Origin: Acheta domesticus
Taxonomy: Eukaryota; Arthropoda; Insecta; Orthoptera; Gryllidae
DNA length: 64,000 nt
Reading direction: 5' to 3'
Assembly (NCBI GenBank): GCA_031308135.1
Contig: JAHLJT010003656.1
Coordinates: 51,258,421-51,322,420, forward strand
The notes under the pieces are model-generated. The model had not been told where the DNA came from. It worked only from the letters and a program-made list of their open reading frames with translations, and made no database searches. Of this stretch, positions 22,901 to 34,673 are shown one piece after another. Position numbers and translations under genes: made by a program. Each line of letters begins with the position of its first letter. Position 1 is the stretch's first letter.

Positions 22901-22915
22901 GAGAACCTTGATTAA
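13962..22915 (+). CDS. mars: DLGAP5/HURP (Mars)-like GKAP-domain spindle protein
   Basis: Eight exons: 13962-14124, 16876-17033, 17904-17983, 18061-18350, 20686-20938, 21026-21251, 21350-21562, 22851-22915. Phases join into 482 residues if one base is added in the A7 run at 18127-18133; without it, exon 4 stops at 18137. The N-terminus is basic (LYKRRAPEQETRRKK). Residues near 60-100 (KLEEWKKRRQ ... PAFVFSKV) match the conserved HURP N-terminal motif. The GKAP domain spans about 224-345 (AAYFR, EKLNNLC, VGYAQLLISQKLQQF, DLDGFWGIV, RFDKLE). The tail has SP/TP sites and ends FDLENLD. HURP proteins bind spindle microtubules and stabilise kinetochore fibres. The length is short compared with human or Drosophila relatives. 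Intron 4 uses a GC donor (CAG|GCAAGT), and exon 3's donor (GTTGGT) is weak. The start ATG has G at -3 and +4. The family is clear; the symbol is by homology. Confidence 0.85.
15250..16150 (+). mobile_element. Non-LTR reverse transcriptase C-terminal relic (intron 1)
   Basis: Frame-shifted pieces read ISNWFHNNKLIVNEKET, then VTTFLGLSIQSNLKWNVHL, LCYAFRIL and near the end FPDDIKLLN-IEKFKSQVESFLL. The order (thumb, FLG/LD-type box, C-terminal FKSxLKxFLL) is that of CR1/L2/Jockey-type LINEs. The YADD core is missing and several stops interrupt it. It lies in sense within intron 1 of the HURP-like gene and is dead. Confidence 0.65.
16229..16450 (-). pseudogene. Possible retrotransposon gag fragment (intron 1)
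   Basis: The minus strand reads NNYFPLKFRRLAQIMKF and KQGTVSAFAQRIRETMNNL without stops for about 70 codons. The pattern of a short helical segment followed by a (T)VSAFAQRIRE-like stretch resembles capsid regions of LTR retrotransposon Gag proteins. There is no adjacent protease or reverse transcriptase. Identification is tentative. Confidence 0.3.
18590..18750 (+). mobile_element. LINE reverse transcriptase fragment (intron 4)
   Basis: The frame at 18605 reads MLFYADDICVSCNSPNN, containing the YADD catalytic box. After a gap comes LKDWCYANSLNLKSQ, the usual W-x4-SL-LN segment that follows it in non-LTR reverse transcriptases. The fragment is cut at 18751 by the hAT relic and has stops. It is in sense with the host gene. 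Confidence 0.7.
18751..19507 (-). mobile_element. hAT transposon relic with dimerisation domain
   Basis: Ends are TAGTTGGATGTTTAGG and CCTAAACATCCTATATCTA (inverted), with imperfect 8-bp flanks ATCACCAC/ATCATCAA. The minus strand encodes YMPDISVDVQKSFSVFKLIL followed by NRCRFEIAILEKLLAIYCN. This matches the C-terminal hAT dimerisation motif (S-VER-FS ... L..RR..L...L-IYCN). Only the C-terminus of the transposase remains. The relic splits the LINE fragment before it. Confidence 0.75.
19508..20685. other. Remainder of HURP-like intron 4, with SINE tail
   Basis: Mostly AT-rich with no gene. At 20329-20392 the plus strand carries the SINE 3' end (GCGCCAATGACCTCAGTAG, then GCGCCC and an AATCAATCAATC tail). 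A minus-strand frame at 19616-19834 is open but not recognisable; it might be an upstream piece of the hAT transposase. The intron ends TTGTGTACAG before exon 5. Confidence 0.5.
21773..22789. mobile_element. Probable solo LTR (intron 7)
   Basis: The 1,017-bp segment starts TGTTAAATATGGG and ends ATTATTTAAACA, so it has TG...CA ends with short inverted termini (TGTTAAAT / ATTTAAACA). It is flanked by an exact 4-bp duplication TTTA at 21769-21772 and 22790-22793. No internal region or second LTR follows, which fits a solo LTR of a Gypsy-type element. It makes up most of intron 7; without it the intron would be about 270 bp. Confidence 0.5.
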
Positions 22916-23065
22916 AGTAGTTTGTTTTTGAAATATATCCTTTATTTTAATAATGTAATTTTTGTTTTATTGTATATGTATAACCTTACTATGTAAAATA
23001 AGACTATTTTATCCAATTTAACAAAGGGTTTTATTGTTTAAAGTTGTTCCCACCACACAGCTCTT

Positions 23066-23071
23066 AATAAA
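23066..23071 (+). terminator. Polyadenylation signal of the HURP-like gene
   Basis: AATAAA about 150 bp after the TAA stop, followed by a GT-rich stretch (GGCTGTAGTTGG). It is the first canonical signal downstream of the stop codon. Confidence 0.55.
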
Positions 23072-23099
23072 GGCTGTAGTTGGATATGGTAGAATGTGC

Positions 23100-23515
23100 C
23101 CCTGCTTGAAATTGAAAGGAAACAATTTGTAAGGATTTTGACCATGAAAAACAATTTTTTTCATGGACTTTGATTCCTCCCCCTCGCATTATTTGTAATA
23201 ACTAAAAACAGTTTATTTTTAATTTTATTTTTTTCATTGAATTGGCTGCATGAATTTCCACAGAAAATTTGGCTTTTTTTAACTAAAATTTTTCAAAAAT
23301 AATTTGTAAAATTTTATTGGCTGTCAAATTCAAACTTTAAAATGGATTTGAAAATCTTGTAGTTTTTGTAAAGAAAGTTTTTCTTCCATTGGGTGCATGA
23401 GAAAATTCTCAAATGTTGCCCTAAATATCAGCAATCTTCTGGAATTTTTTCTCATTGGTGTGCCAGGTTTAAAAAAAATTAAAATACAAATTTTTTCCCC
23501 GTTTTGTGTATTTTC

Positions 23516-23572
<57 letters not shown>

Positions 23573-26500
23573 ACTTTATAGAGAGATGTAATTTCACACC
23601 TCTATATATTTTGTTAGATATACACCATATTATTTATTTTCTAGGGACATTATTTACAATATTAATAGGCTAATATCAATAAATAATTTTTTCAATATTT
23701 TGACTGTTAGATATAACCGCATCACATGCTGAAAACATTTTTAGTTATTTTTTATTACTTGTGAGTGTTGATAAATTATCAATTTTAGAGAATTGACTCT
23801 AATTCAAGTGAGAATTTCTTGATAATTTTAGATGTAGTGGTGTATACTAATAAATAAAAAGCTGATAAAACATATTTTCTATCTTACTAAAAAAAATATG
23901 TACATGCTTAAATATCAAAACAGTAACTTACTTTTATCTTTCTATGCTTGACTTTGGCATTTCTTGCATCAACAAGACCAGAAATTCGGCTTTTACTCTA
24001 AAGAGTAGTATTAGTAAAGAGTAGTATTTTTGTTATTGATAAAAGTAGCAAAAATTTGTATTTTCACATAATTATTCACTTTCATCAGATGTATTGCGAA
24101 TTATATTTTGATTCAAATGCTCAATCTACTTTAGCATCGAGGTTGAAAGTCTCTTCACAAATTTAAAAAAGTTGTTTACAGTGTTCAAAGCACATAACAC
24201 AAATCTAGTATAATGATACGTCTATTCTCTTTATCTACTTACATGAATCAAGAAGAGATAGTCAAATAATGTAGAATGTTTTATTGTTATCAAATTTGTG
24301 CATTCGTTTTTGAAATTTCAGTTTTATTAACAGACTTGTTATGTACAAAATAGTTATAAAACTATCTGCTGAGAAAGGAACTTCCAGTGTGCAGGCCTGT
24401 TTAATCACAAAACAGTATTTTTTTTTTTTTGAACTGGTACAAAGTTGTAATGCTTTTTATAGAAACAAAAACAATTAAAAAAAACAACTAAGCTATTACA
24501 TGACAGGAAGGTAAAAAAAAACACAAGAAAATCCTAAAATTCTTCCCACAAATAATTGTAACATATACCATTCATATATATTTAATTTCACACAACATTT
24601 TTTCCTCATTGGGATGGCATAAATAGGGATGAAAGTGTCTATCAAAATGTCTCTTATCCTCTTTGTCTTGTTATTAGAGGTATGACTAATGTTTTATCTT
24701 CACTCAAATTAAATACTCTGTAGCTAATATAATTATGATTAGGCCTACCTATTTCTTTTTTAACTGTAGGTGGTTTTAATAACACCAACTGTGGTGTCAA
24801 TTTTTGTTTAACTACCAGAAAGATTTTCAAAAAGTATTGTCTAACTGAAATCATCCTATGTTCTTTAAAAAGCATATCCGAAGGATACATTGCATTTTTT
24901 CCATAAATCACTTTTAAAATTCTCTTTTGAATACTCTGTAACAGTGTAAAGGAGAGTGAAACAATTTTTAAAAGAGAGTGCTTCCTAAGAATTTATGTTA
25001 GGAACCAAAGCAAACTCAAATATTGAAGCTTTTTGAATGAAGCATGGCTATATAGATGAATGGTAATTTCTTATACTTTTTTCTGGAATATTAACTTTAA
25101 TATGGTTTCATTTTTTTGTAACCTGTTTATAATAGCTGATTGGTGACAGCCATATTGCTTGTAATTTGGTTTTGGGCGAGTGGCACCATATGTCTCTCCC
25201 CAAATCCTACATACATTTACTCTTCTGCCAACGCTGATCAGAATAGCGGCCCTTTCACTGCCGGCACCTCCCTGCCCACTACTGCGAAAACAGCCATGGG
25301 ATTTTCGAAATATGCAGACATATTTTCAAATCTCTGCAGCAGCCTTATTTGAAAAGTTATCCAATATTTTTTTTTTTTTTCTTTGTAGAGAGTAGAAATA
25401 TAATGCACTTCTATAATGTCTAGAATAATATTGTGCCTTTTGAAGAATAAAGAATTAACACAATAGGTTTTTTAATTTTTAAAAAAGTTCAAGTTCATAA
25501 TGAATTTTATTGTTATAATTTTTTTATGGGGTGTGAAAACTTTAAAAACGGACTCATTACTCATCAATGAATAAATTCTTAAATATTCACTGTTTTATAC
25601 TATTGTATCCGTCGTCTTGACCATCCTATTACATTTTTTTGCTGGTTCGACACTTCTCAATTCTACCCCACCTGTTCAGAGCCTGTAGAATCTGCATCTG
25701 TATGTGAAATTGCTAATTATCTCTTTGCTCTATAATAAAGTTAAATGAGAATAGTTTGTATTGACAATTATATTGTTATCAATTACAAGGTGACATATGG
25801 AACAAGTAACGGAGGATAAGAGGGTCTTGAAGAAAAATATATACTACAGGCTTAATATGGAAATGGAAAAATAAGGAAGAGGGTGGGGTATAGCATGAGA
25901 GTTCTCGCATGGTACACCCCACCCTCGTAATAGATTAATAAATTTATAAAGAAAACTTGAAAATTTTTTGCGACTGGAAAACCTGGAAAAGTCAAGCAAT
26001 TTGAAACTAGAAACTGAACCCTGAATTTTCTCATGAAAAAATAATTTTCAAAGTGCGATAAGTTCACACGGGCCCAATTAGTTTAGTTTATTTCTTTATT
26101 TCTACTTTACAAGGCGCTTTAAGGTGTAAGGTTCTTAAGAATAAAACATTTATACTTGTGTTTGATCCGTTTTTAATGTATCGCAGAACATTTATTTATA
26201 AATTCTGTCACAAATAATAAATCTTACACTCATTGCAATAATTTAATATCAAATTCTAACATAATAGTATGTCACTATTTGTACAATTGATCCTCACTGT
26301 GTTCAAGTAAATGAAACGGAAGGATGCAATATAGACTATTACACTCGTCTGATATTTAAATAACGTTATTTCAATAAAGGAAATCCTACAGGAAAAAAAG
26401 TTTACTCTATACATTGTAATAATGAATACCTCTTATTCTGGTTTAGAATCTTTTCATTTAACAAATGTTTCATACATAGCATAACACATTCATAGTCTTG

Positions 26501-28530
26501 CCGCAGTGATTCTGACGCTGTTCTGCTTTAGACTGCAGTAAAAGGAATCTGCAGTGTTCTCTAAGTTTCAGTAAAATCCACATTTAGTCTGCTAAGTGTG
26601 TTGTAAAATTATATTAAATTCGAACCATGTTATATTTACACCATAATGGAAACAAACAATGAATTTCATAGGGACAGATTACTATTCATTTCACCAATGA
26701 GGTCTACTGTTGATGTGCTCATTGGATTTGAGCGTATAATTGAGAAGCACTTTACGCATACTTCAATGTGAGACAATAAATAAAACACGTTTCTCTGATT
26801 TCGATGATGTTATATCTGACCCACATCAGCAATTATTTGACATATTTTTGTCCCATAAGGTTAAAAATGTCACAATACAGTGAATGGATAATTGATTAGA
26901 GGCAAAAATTATATTATCGAGGAATATAAAGTCTGTTGACTCAAAGTTTAGAAAATAAAAACAGATGCATAGTAAAGTCATCATTCAAAGTGTGTTACAC
27001 CAACCACACTTACCCTTGGAGAAAATGTTATAAATCAAAGAGGGGCAACTACCAAGCACCTCTTTTGCGAAGTTCAATGTAAGAAAAACAATCAGCTGCT
27101 ATCAATTGAGAACTTCTTTGGAGATGGTTTATAAACATTGTGCATCTGAACATCATGTTAAATTGTCAAACATGAGCAAATGAAATATCAGGGTGTTATT
27201 CAGCATTATTCCAAACATTAAAGTTAATATTCTCAATAGGGGAAGTAAAGAGTCGATCTGACTGATACACATGCGGATCTGTATGAATATTAAATGAAAA
27301 TTGTCCGGGCCCAGGGCCCCCGATAATTAAAAAAAAAAAAATTTAAAACTAATTTTTCAAAAAACAAAAACCGTGTAAAAAAGTGGAGTACGATTAAAAT
27401 GCACACAAAAAATTGGTGCCGTGGTGTCACACATCATTGGATAATATTTATAATATGGAATGTTGCTGGTAAAATTTATAATACGAAATGCTAAATATTG
27501 AAATATTTTTTTATTAAATTTGAGTAATTACTATTTTGAATTATTTATTTTCATTCATGTGCATGAAGTTTTCAACATTGGATATTGTTAAATTGAAACA
27601 CTAAGAAATACTTTCAAAATATTAAAAAAATACAAAATCCAATGTAAATCGATATGATTTTCTTTATAGTTCAGCATCGACACTGAGGAGGGGGGGAGTG
27701 AAAATAAGAATAGGGGGTCCCCAATGCTGTAAAAACGGATCTGATTGTAGGCCTATATACTAAACAATAAGAAGGGTCTCAGAATCAGTGCTACGAACTT
27801 GAGAGGGTACAGGAGATCGAAGTTTTTTTCCTCTCTCTCTCTCCATTGAATGAACACTGAGAAATCTCGTATAAGTTACACGTGTGAAATTTGCATCCGA
27901 TGCAACTCGTCGAGCTGCAGTGTTTGGCACGTGCACGTTCTGACAGTGTCAGGAATATTTCGTGTACCTGCCAAGCATCAGTGCAATATGAGTTGTCTAC
28001 TCATCAAGGGATGTGGCATGTGCGTAGCTTTGGTATATGAAATATCCCAAATATGGCCAATGTCAAAAAATAATCCCTCTATACGCCCTAGAAGTTTTTA
28101 TGACTTACTCCGAGATGCTTGTGTAATTAATCAATATTCATTTTATAATGAAGTACAATATTAACTTATATGTATTTATATTTGTATACAGTTACATTTT
28201 ATAATTTTAACGAGTCAAACATAACGTAATTGTGTTAATTTCTTAAATAGAAAATATTTTTCTGTGAAAGTCCATCAATTTGTGTATAATCATTTTTCAA
28301 GTTTAGAAAAAACAATTTTTCTGTAGCTCATGCATATTTCATTGATCATAGACTATTTGTTCATCGCAATATAAATACATTTAAAATATGGGGGAATTGA
28401 TCCTTAAACTTTCAGTTGTAAACACTCGCACATACATTTGTACTCATGAATTACAGTGACTGGTAGCTTCCTAATCGAGAGTGATGTTTGTAAGTTAAGA
28501 TATCGAACATGGAAACTGGTATGGACATTT
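23100..28530. other. AT-rich intergenic region, no gene recognised
   Basis: No coding or RNA gene can be supported over about 5.4 kb. There is a TA microsatellite at 23515-23570, a T run at 24420-24430 and a GGGCCC-rich spot at 27307-27325 that may be an eroded transposon end. Short ORFs here have no recognisable motif. Confidence 0.5.
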
Positions 28531-28533
28531 ATT

Positions 28534-28775
28534 CTGCGATTTCTCTGACTTAGTCCCTCAGGGCAACTCAAATCCCACCTTCGTGATGGAATATGTCACG
28601 GCATTTCGCGTCTTTCTCGGTCTTGCCGGTAGAAGTCGCATGATCGCAAGCATTGCTTTATAAGTCGCGATCGTACGATATCTAGCGGAACTACTGAGAA
28701 AGAAGCGAAATACCGTGACATATTCCATCGCGAAGATGGGATTTGAGTTGCCTTGAGGGACAAGAGAAATCGCAG
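28534..28775. mobile_element. Foldback MITE, TATA-flanked family, copy 1
   Basis: Ends CTGCGATTTCTC and its complement (GAGAAATCGCAG), with arms of about 80 bp including GGAATATGTCACGG and CCGTGACATATTCC. The right flank is TATA. It is highly similar to 47509-47743 and to 50003-50200. Confidence 0.8.
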
Positions 28776-29424
28776 TATATCAGTGGCGGCTGTTAAGGAC
28801 TAGTGCGGCACCCTCCTAAAGAAATCAATCATAGGAAAAGCTGTCAAACGCATTTAGCCTACATTAAATCCATTTTCATAATCTGCGCATATCATCAGCT
28901 CAAGTTATGAGAGTAGTTGTTTATTATATGAATGGCGAAAGTGACCTTTTCTTTTGCGAATAGGAATTTAGGTTGCGACAAAAGGCCGACAGATCGACTG
29001 GCTCGTTCCTACGAGGAAAATAAAATCTCCATTATCACGTCTATCATCCACTATTTTTTAGACAGCCTTAGTGTCTTTCATTTCATTTTAATTCAAATAT
29101 GTAGATCACTTAATGGTTCATTAAAGTCAGTAGTAGCTGATAGGGTCAGACGAAAGTCTGTTGTTTTATTTTTGTATTCACAGATTTACCGATTTACCTG
29201 AACGTTTGAGCATCGTCTCACTTTTAACGCTAGTGCTAAAAATTGAACATTTAGTACTCTAGGCATGCTCCGAAAGATTCGCGTTAGCTAATGGCTCTCT
29301 AAAAATATTTTTATTTCACGCGCCTGCATAAGCGAGTGATCAATATTTTTATGATGGGCTGCATCGCAAACTATCGCGATGCAATCCGTCATGGTGCATG
29401 CTCGGCACAGGAATCTTCAAGTAG
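28776..29424. other. Intergenic, with one member of a diverged repeat pair
   Basis: No gene. The stretch 28910-29110 resembles 30290-30490 inside the next element (CTACGAGGAAAATAAAA, TTTAGAC/GTCAGC, GACTTTCATTTTATTTTAAT types). This suggests a dispersed repeat present twice in the same orientation. Confidence 0.4.
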
Positions 29425-29432
29425 AGCGACGC

Positions 29433-31082
29433 ACAGTGGGATGAAATGAGTAAAACCTGGCCAAAATTCGAAAAAAAAAAGTTTCTAGTTGAGAATTTTT
29501 AACTCGCAGGTTGGTTTCACTATTGATGAGACTATGAAATCACCTGGGTACGAACGGCCGGAACTTACAAGTGAAAGCTGTATTCGAGGTTGAACATAGG
29601 GCTCTATTGTGTTCACCGCGTCACCCAAGGCGAAAGGAAATTTTAGTGCGGATTTAAAGACAAATATTTTTGTTCTATGAAAATAATCATTCAAATTTTA
29701 AAATGGGACATGAAACAGAAGGTATGCACTGAATTATAAGCCTTGGTTTAATTATTTTCTTCATGTTAAACATGTTTTTTTAATGAATGTTCGTGCCGGT
29801 AAATGAGAAAATTTATTTAAAAAATGAATGAAAAAGTAGAGATAAGTTACAAATCCCACAATATCCCACGTTCATTCTTATTTCTTGATGATATTTACAG
29901 TATTGACTTCACGATCATTCTATAAAATCGCACGAATATGCACGAATCCGATAATGAGACATCTTTATAGCGGTAGCTGCAAAATTCTGTTTTTTTCTAA
30001 TTTTATTAAACTTAATTTAAAAGTATAAATTGCCCTTGCCCATAAAAATAATGTATAAATCGATATTATTAGTGCATAATGGACAACATACTAAAAATAC
30101 GTAGGAAAACCACTTTCTTTACCAACACGTACCGCTTAACATAGAAAACGATAAACAATACCGCAGCAAAAAGCCAGAACAGTCTTTGTTGCATTCACAG
30201 ATAATTTCAACCTTAAAATAGCACTGTTTTCAAAAATTAAACATTCAGCGTGCTATGCATGCCCTGAAATAACTAAATTTACTCATGGCTGTGTAAAATA
30301 GTTATTTATGATACGAGTAGAGAAAATTACATTTTATTTTGCGAGAAAAAGGTGTAGCGACAGAGACCGTCAGGCCGAGTAGTGCAATACTACGAGGAAA
30401 ATAAAACCACTTTTATAATGTTATACAATATATTTTAGTCAGCATTACTGACTTTCATTTTATTTTAATGGAAATATCACTAATTGGGTCCCATGTTACA
30501 TTAACTCTAGATTTTAAAGTCACCCTATACCAAGCGTTATTACAAAGGCGTAGTGTAGCAGACTACTTCGGGTAAAAATGAAGAATAACCCTTTTTTACA
30601 ATGAAACACTAAATTTAATGAATTGAACATGTATAATATTATAGGAGTTATAAATTACATTACAAAAAATATCACTGACAAAATTATTACAAAAATCACA
30701 TTACAAAAATATCACTGACGTAAGTAAAAAGGAGTAGTGTATTGGACGACGAGTGTTAAAATACCGTATACCGTATGAGCACAACAATAGTCACACAATG
30801 AAGCTACACAGAGTTTGAAAACGGGGAGTGAGGGGAAGGAGGTGGGGTACTGTTTCGGCACTACTTGCGTCGTCTGACTGACGACGTCTTTGTAATCAAG
30901 GGTTAAAAGTTGTACGCGATAAGACAAAAATATTTTGTTGTATTTGCATTCTTCCATTTTGAATTTTTATTTTTGAGAACATATTCGTATTTGGTGAAGT
31001 AGAGAACCCCAATATAGCCATTATTTTGCATTTTGCAAGATATAATGAATTTTAACCACGTTTTAGGCATTTCATCCCACTG
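29433..31082. mobile_element. Large TIR element, hAT-like
   Basis: Inverted ends ACAGTGGGATGAAATG and CATTTCATCCCACTG continue through TAAAAC-TGG--AAAATTC. The flanks AGCGACGC (29425-29432) and AGCGACGG (31083-31090) make an 8-bp duplication with one mismatch. It is about 1.65 kb, with no transposase recognised, so probably non-autonomous. Confidence 0.6.
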
Positions 31083-31090
31083 AGCGACGG

Positions 31091-32269
31091 TGAGAATCGG
31101 GTGAGGGCAGCATGTTTGGGTTTCGTTCGACACAAGCGCACCTATTAACTCACCTAAAAACATCAACCCTTCCATCTGATTTCATAAATTATATAATACA
31201 TACTACAGTTTGATCTCATTCAAGAAGTAAAGTCAAGAGACGAAATGCTTGTGATTGTTAGGACGCACATGTCGAGGCCTCTCATTCGCAACCCTCATTG
31301 CGACAGCCACTGCACGCGCATTCTGGCTCACGCACATCAGCGCGGCTTCTGGCACAAATTCACGGGCCTTTAAATAGGCACGCACTCATTGCTCTCAGGA
31401 CGCCATGCACATCGTCGCCGTGAAATCAAACCGGCATATCTGCAAAATGCATATTTTTCACCCGAGCGCTTTGAAGTTTTCGCATGTGATATTTTCAGCA
31501 TATTGATGCATACCCGCCCAACGCCATCTGACGGATTTTTTATTCAACTATACGATATGCGCGTTAGACATAAAAATAGACCGAAAAAAAGACATTTTTT
31601 GCACCAACAACTCAAAATCTCAATTTTTGCACATATACCGGTTTGATTTATCAGCGAAGATATGTAATAGCCACACACGTAAAGGACTTCCGATCTGTGG
31701 TTCGATATTTCGGCGAGGACAACTTTTGAAAACCACCAGTCTCAATATTTTTACAAGTAATTATGAGAAGAAATATAATTTTGTGAAAACGTTTCGTCAG
31801 AGGTGAAGTAGTCAGGATCTCTTCAAAATTACGAGTATAAAATTTATTTACTTTTTTAGCTTCTCACCCTCGAAACACATAAACACTCCCTGATATGAAC
31901 GTTCCTTCTGAACTCCCTGCATTAAATGTTAGTTCATTGAAAAATAAAGGAAGTTGTATATAAACTTTAATTCAAATTTTTAAATAAAAAAGAAGGTATA
32001 GATGGTCTCAAAACAATCTAAACTAGGATAAAATGAATTTTACAGAAGTTAAATTTCAAACTTTTGATACATCTTTTTTAATATATTACGAAGGATTTTT
32101 TAAAAATTTTCCACAAGTGCTTAACCACTATATTAACAATTATCTCATTAAAACAAAATATAGTGTGAAAATTATCAAATGCGCCCTTTCCTTTTGATCA
32201 CAGCTGAGAAAACCTAAGTGTAAGTGTATTTTTCAAGAGTCCACAGCTTGTTCCCCCGAGGCCTCAAGG
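31091..32269. other. Intergenic, no gene recognised
   Basis: 31250-31400 is moderately GC-rich and ends with TTTAAATAGG at 31370-31380, which could be a TATA-like box. The 85-codon frame after it (31389-31646) has no recognisable motif and lacks a good ATG. The rest is AT-rich. Confidence 0.35.
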
Positions 32270-32516
32270 AGCGTTCAAAAAGAATCGAGCCGGAGGTCAG
32301 AGTACCTGCATGCCAGAAGAATTGGCCCTTGCCCCACTGCGGCACAAGGCGCTCGTCCTCCGTACAACCCCCGGCGCTGCGTTGTGGACGCGTTCCGCAC
32401 CGACTGCTTGACGTCGTCGTGCGAGGTGAATCGTTTGCGTCTCAGAGCCATTTTTAGGAGACCGAAAACGACGCCATTGCAAGGAGAGAGGACCTCCCTC
32501 TTGAATTTCTCCAAGA
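32270..32516 (-). pseudogene. Mariner transposase C-terminal fragment (left arm)
   Basis: The minus strand reads LSPCNGVVFGLLKMALRRKR then FTSHDDVKQSV. This matches the mariner segment (Y)SPDLxPCDxHLFGPLKxALxGxRFxSDDEVKxAV. The catalytic third Asp of the triad appears as Asn (SPCN). It pairs in inverted orientation with the fragment at 33235-33400, on the other side of the hAT-like insert. Confidence 0.65.
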
Positions 32517-32524
32517 GCGCTGTG

Positions 32525-32644
32525 CAGGGCCGGTTTAACGACCCGCGGGGCCTATAGCACTTTTATCATGCGGGGCCCCTGGTATTAATTTTTCTCATTT
32601 TTTAAGTCATGGTTCTAATGAATTATGTCAAGTATGTAATAAAT

Positions 32645-32675
<31 letters not shown>

Positions 32676-33164
32676 ATTATTTAAATATTTTCGTTTTTTT
32701 AAAATACGAATAATTTAATAAGGTTACAAAACTGTTACTGATTATGAAACATGAATTGTTTCAACTATTTTAAAATTTGTATGTGATTGAATTAAGAATA
32801 AGAGTGATAAATTCGGTATCGTAATTGAAATCGTAGGGATAAACCTTGACCACCCACAGAAACATTTCCACGATAATTACTATCAGCTGATTCTTTTCTG
32901 ATTTTAATTTATGCACTAAAAAATTACCCAAACAAATTAATAAATATCAAACGGTTGCATTTTAAAATTAAAACAATATGTCGTACGATATATTGTTTAA
33001 CTTTGACATTTATTTATATATAGTTTTGTGTCAGTCTTTCTTACAGTAAGTTCACAAATTCCATAACGGCAAAACGTTTTTCTTCATTAGTGAGACTTTT
33101 TTTCCCCAGAAAGCGCGGGGCCTGTAGCACGTGCTACAAGTGCTACTAGGATAAACCGGGACCG
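32525..33164. mobile_element. Non-autonomous hAT-like element, perfect 8-bp duplication
   Basis: The element starts CAGGGCCGGTTTA and ends TAAACCGGGACCG (inverted, 10 of 13 matching). It is flanked by an exact 8-bp duplication GCGCTGTG at 32517-32524 and 33165-33172. The interior is AT-rich with a TA microsatellite at 32645-32675 and no coding capacity. Confidence 0.75.
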
Positions 33165-33234
33165 GCGCTGTGATTGCGCTGAGCGTGTGAAGCCCTGCCA
33201 TGTCGTGGAGCAGCATGGCCCCACGGGTGAGCTC

Positions 33235-33400
33235 GCTTGTTCCTTTCTTGCAGAAACTCAAGTGGGAGGGTCCAGGCCTTTCTCCTTGCAATGACGCCGT
33301 TTTCGGTCCCCCTAACAAAGGCTCTTCCGAGGGAGAAAAGATTCCCCTCGGACATGGACGTCGCAGTGGGACGAGGGCGTCAGCAGGCGAAGCCGCATGT
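33235..33400 (+). pseudogene. Mariner transposase C-terminal fragment (right arm)
   Basis: Plus-strand frames read LSPCNDAVFGP and, after a shift, KALPREKRFPSDMDV, the same mariner region as at 32270-32516 but in the opposite direction. Together they form an inverted repeat of roughly 150-200 bp. It lies just past the sage-like stop codon, probably within or next to its 3' UTR. Confidence 0.6.
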
Positions 33401-33426
33401 GCAGCTCCTCCGAGTGGGGAGGACGC

Positions 33427-34626
33427 TCAGTAGGGCAGCGCACACAGCGAGGCGTCCACGTCGGGGCCCATGGCCACGTAGGGGCCGGCGTAGCCCATCA
33501 AGGCGGGCGGCGGCTGCGGCGGCGGCGCTGAAGGCGGCGCGTAGTAGCCGGCGGCGGCGGCGGGCGGGTACACCGCCAGGGGGTCGGCGTCGACGGCCGA
33601 GTAGTAGTGGTGGTGGGGGTGCGGGTGGTCGGGCCAAGGGGGCGGCGGCGGCTGCGGCGGCGGGGGCGGAGGCAGGGCGGTGAGGGCGGAGAGCGCGTAC
33701 GCCTCTTCGCTCGGGTCCACCTGCAGCAGCGCCTGCAGGTGCCGGATGTAGCGGATGGCCAGCCTGCGACAGCCAACGGCGAGGCAAACGACCTTTCATT
33801 CAACTCTTACACACACAAGACTGCACTGTTGTGTACGAATCGAAATTGCATTGTTTTTATTTGCATTGTTTTGTTATTATTATTTCTATTATTAATATAT
33901 TTTCATTGTTAACTTTTTATGTTGTCATTTACTTGTGGATGGCGAACTTTCTGACGTTTATTAATAATTAACACAAAGAGTCATAACTAGTCATATTTTG
34001 GACTGAATGGAGTATAGATTCTTCACAACAATGAACTTCACTGTGAAAGACTGGGTCTTCAATTTGCCGGAGCACACAATTAAAAAAAAATCATCGTGGA
34101 CTCGGAACAAACTCGAAAAAGCGGCCAAACCAGCACAATTGTTTTCTACAGCTGTGATTGACCAGTTTTTATATCAGAAATCAGATGTATATACTGGCTG
34201 AGGTGGGACAGGGTATCATTTAATGTCACTGCACTGACTCTGACGGAGACGTCCTAGGTTCAAGGTCCGACGGTGGCAAGATTTTTAACACTAGCTAAAT
34301 AGCTTCAGTCCAATTCAGTCACTGTCTGGATGAGAATTCTAGCTGCTGTGATCAGTAGTTTTCGGTGGTTCCCATCAACACCATCCCATGTACCCTAACA
34401 AACGGGCCACGGACCGCGCGCAATTTTTTCTTCCACTTCCTATACTTATTCAATTATTTTATCCTTACAATACAAAATTTGGATCGTTTGTTTACAATGA
34501 GGGATCGCAAGATAGGTGGGCATGTAGTGTAAATAAGAAATAGATTTATTCAAGCAAAATCGCTTTTAATAAAAGACAAAGAATTTAACATGAGCTTTAA
34601 TATTGAAAAAGAACTTTTAGAAGTGT

Positions 34627-34673
<47 letters not shown>

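Noticed and set aside
23397..23591. 64-codon frame ending in an Ile/Tyr run
   Set aside because: The second half is the TA microsatellite translated.
27850..28164. 104-codon frame with several cysteines
   Set aside because: No spacing matches a known zinc-binding or secreted family, and no splice or codon evidence supports it.
32517..33172. The hAT-like insert considered as a palindromic origin or hairpin gene
   Set aside because: Exact 8-bp target duplication and hAT-type ends explain the structure.
33237..33912. Plus-strand Ala/Arg-rich frames opposite the last sage-like exon
   Set aside because: They are antisense shadows of the Pro-rich C-terminal exon. The minus strand has the conserved bHLH helix 2 and correct splicing.
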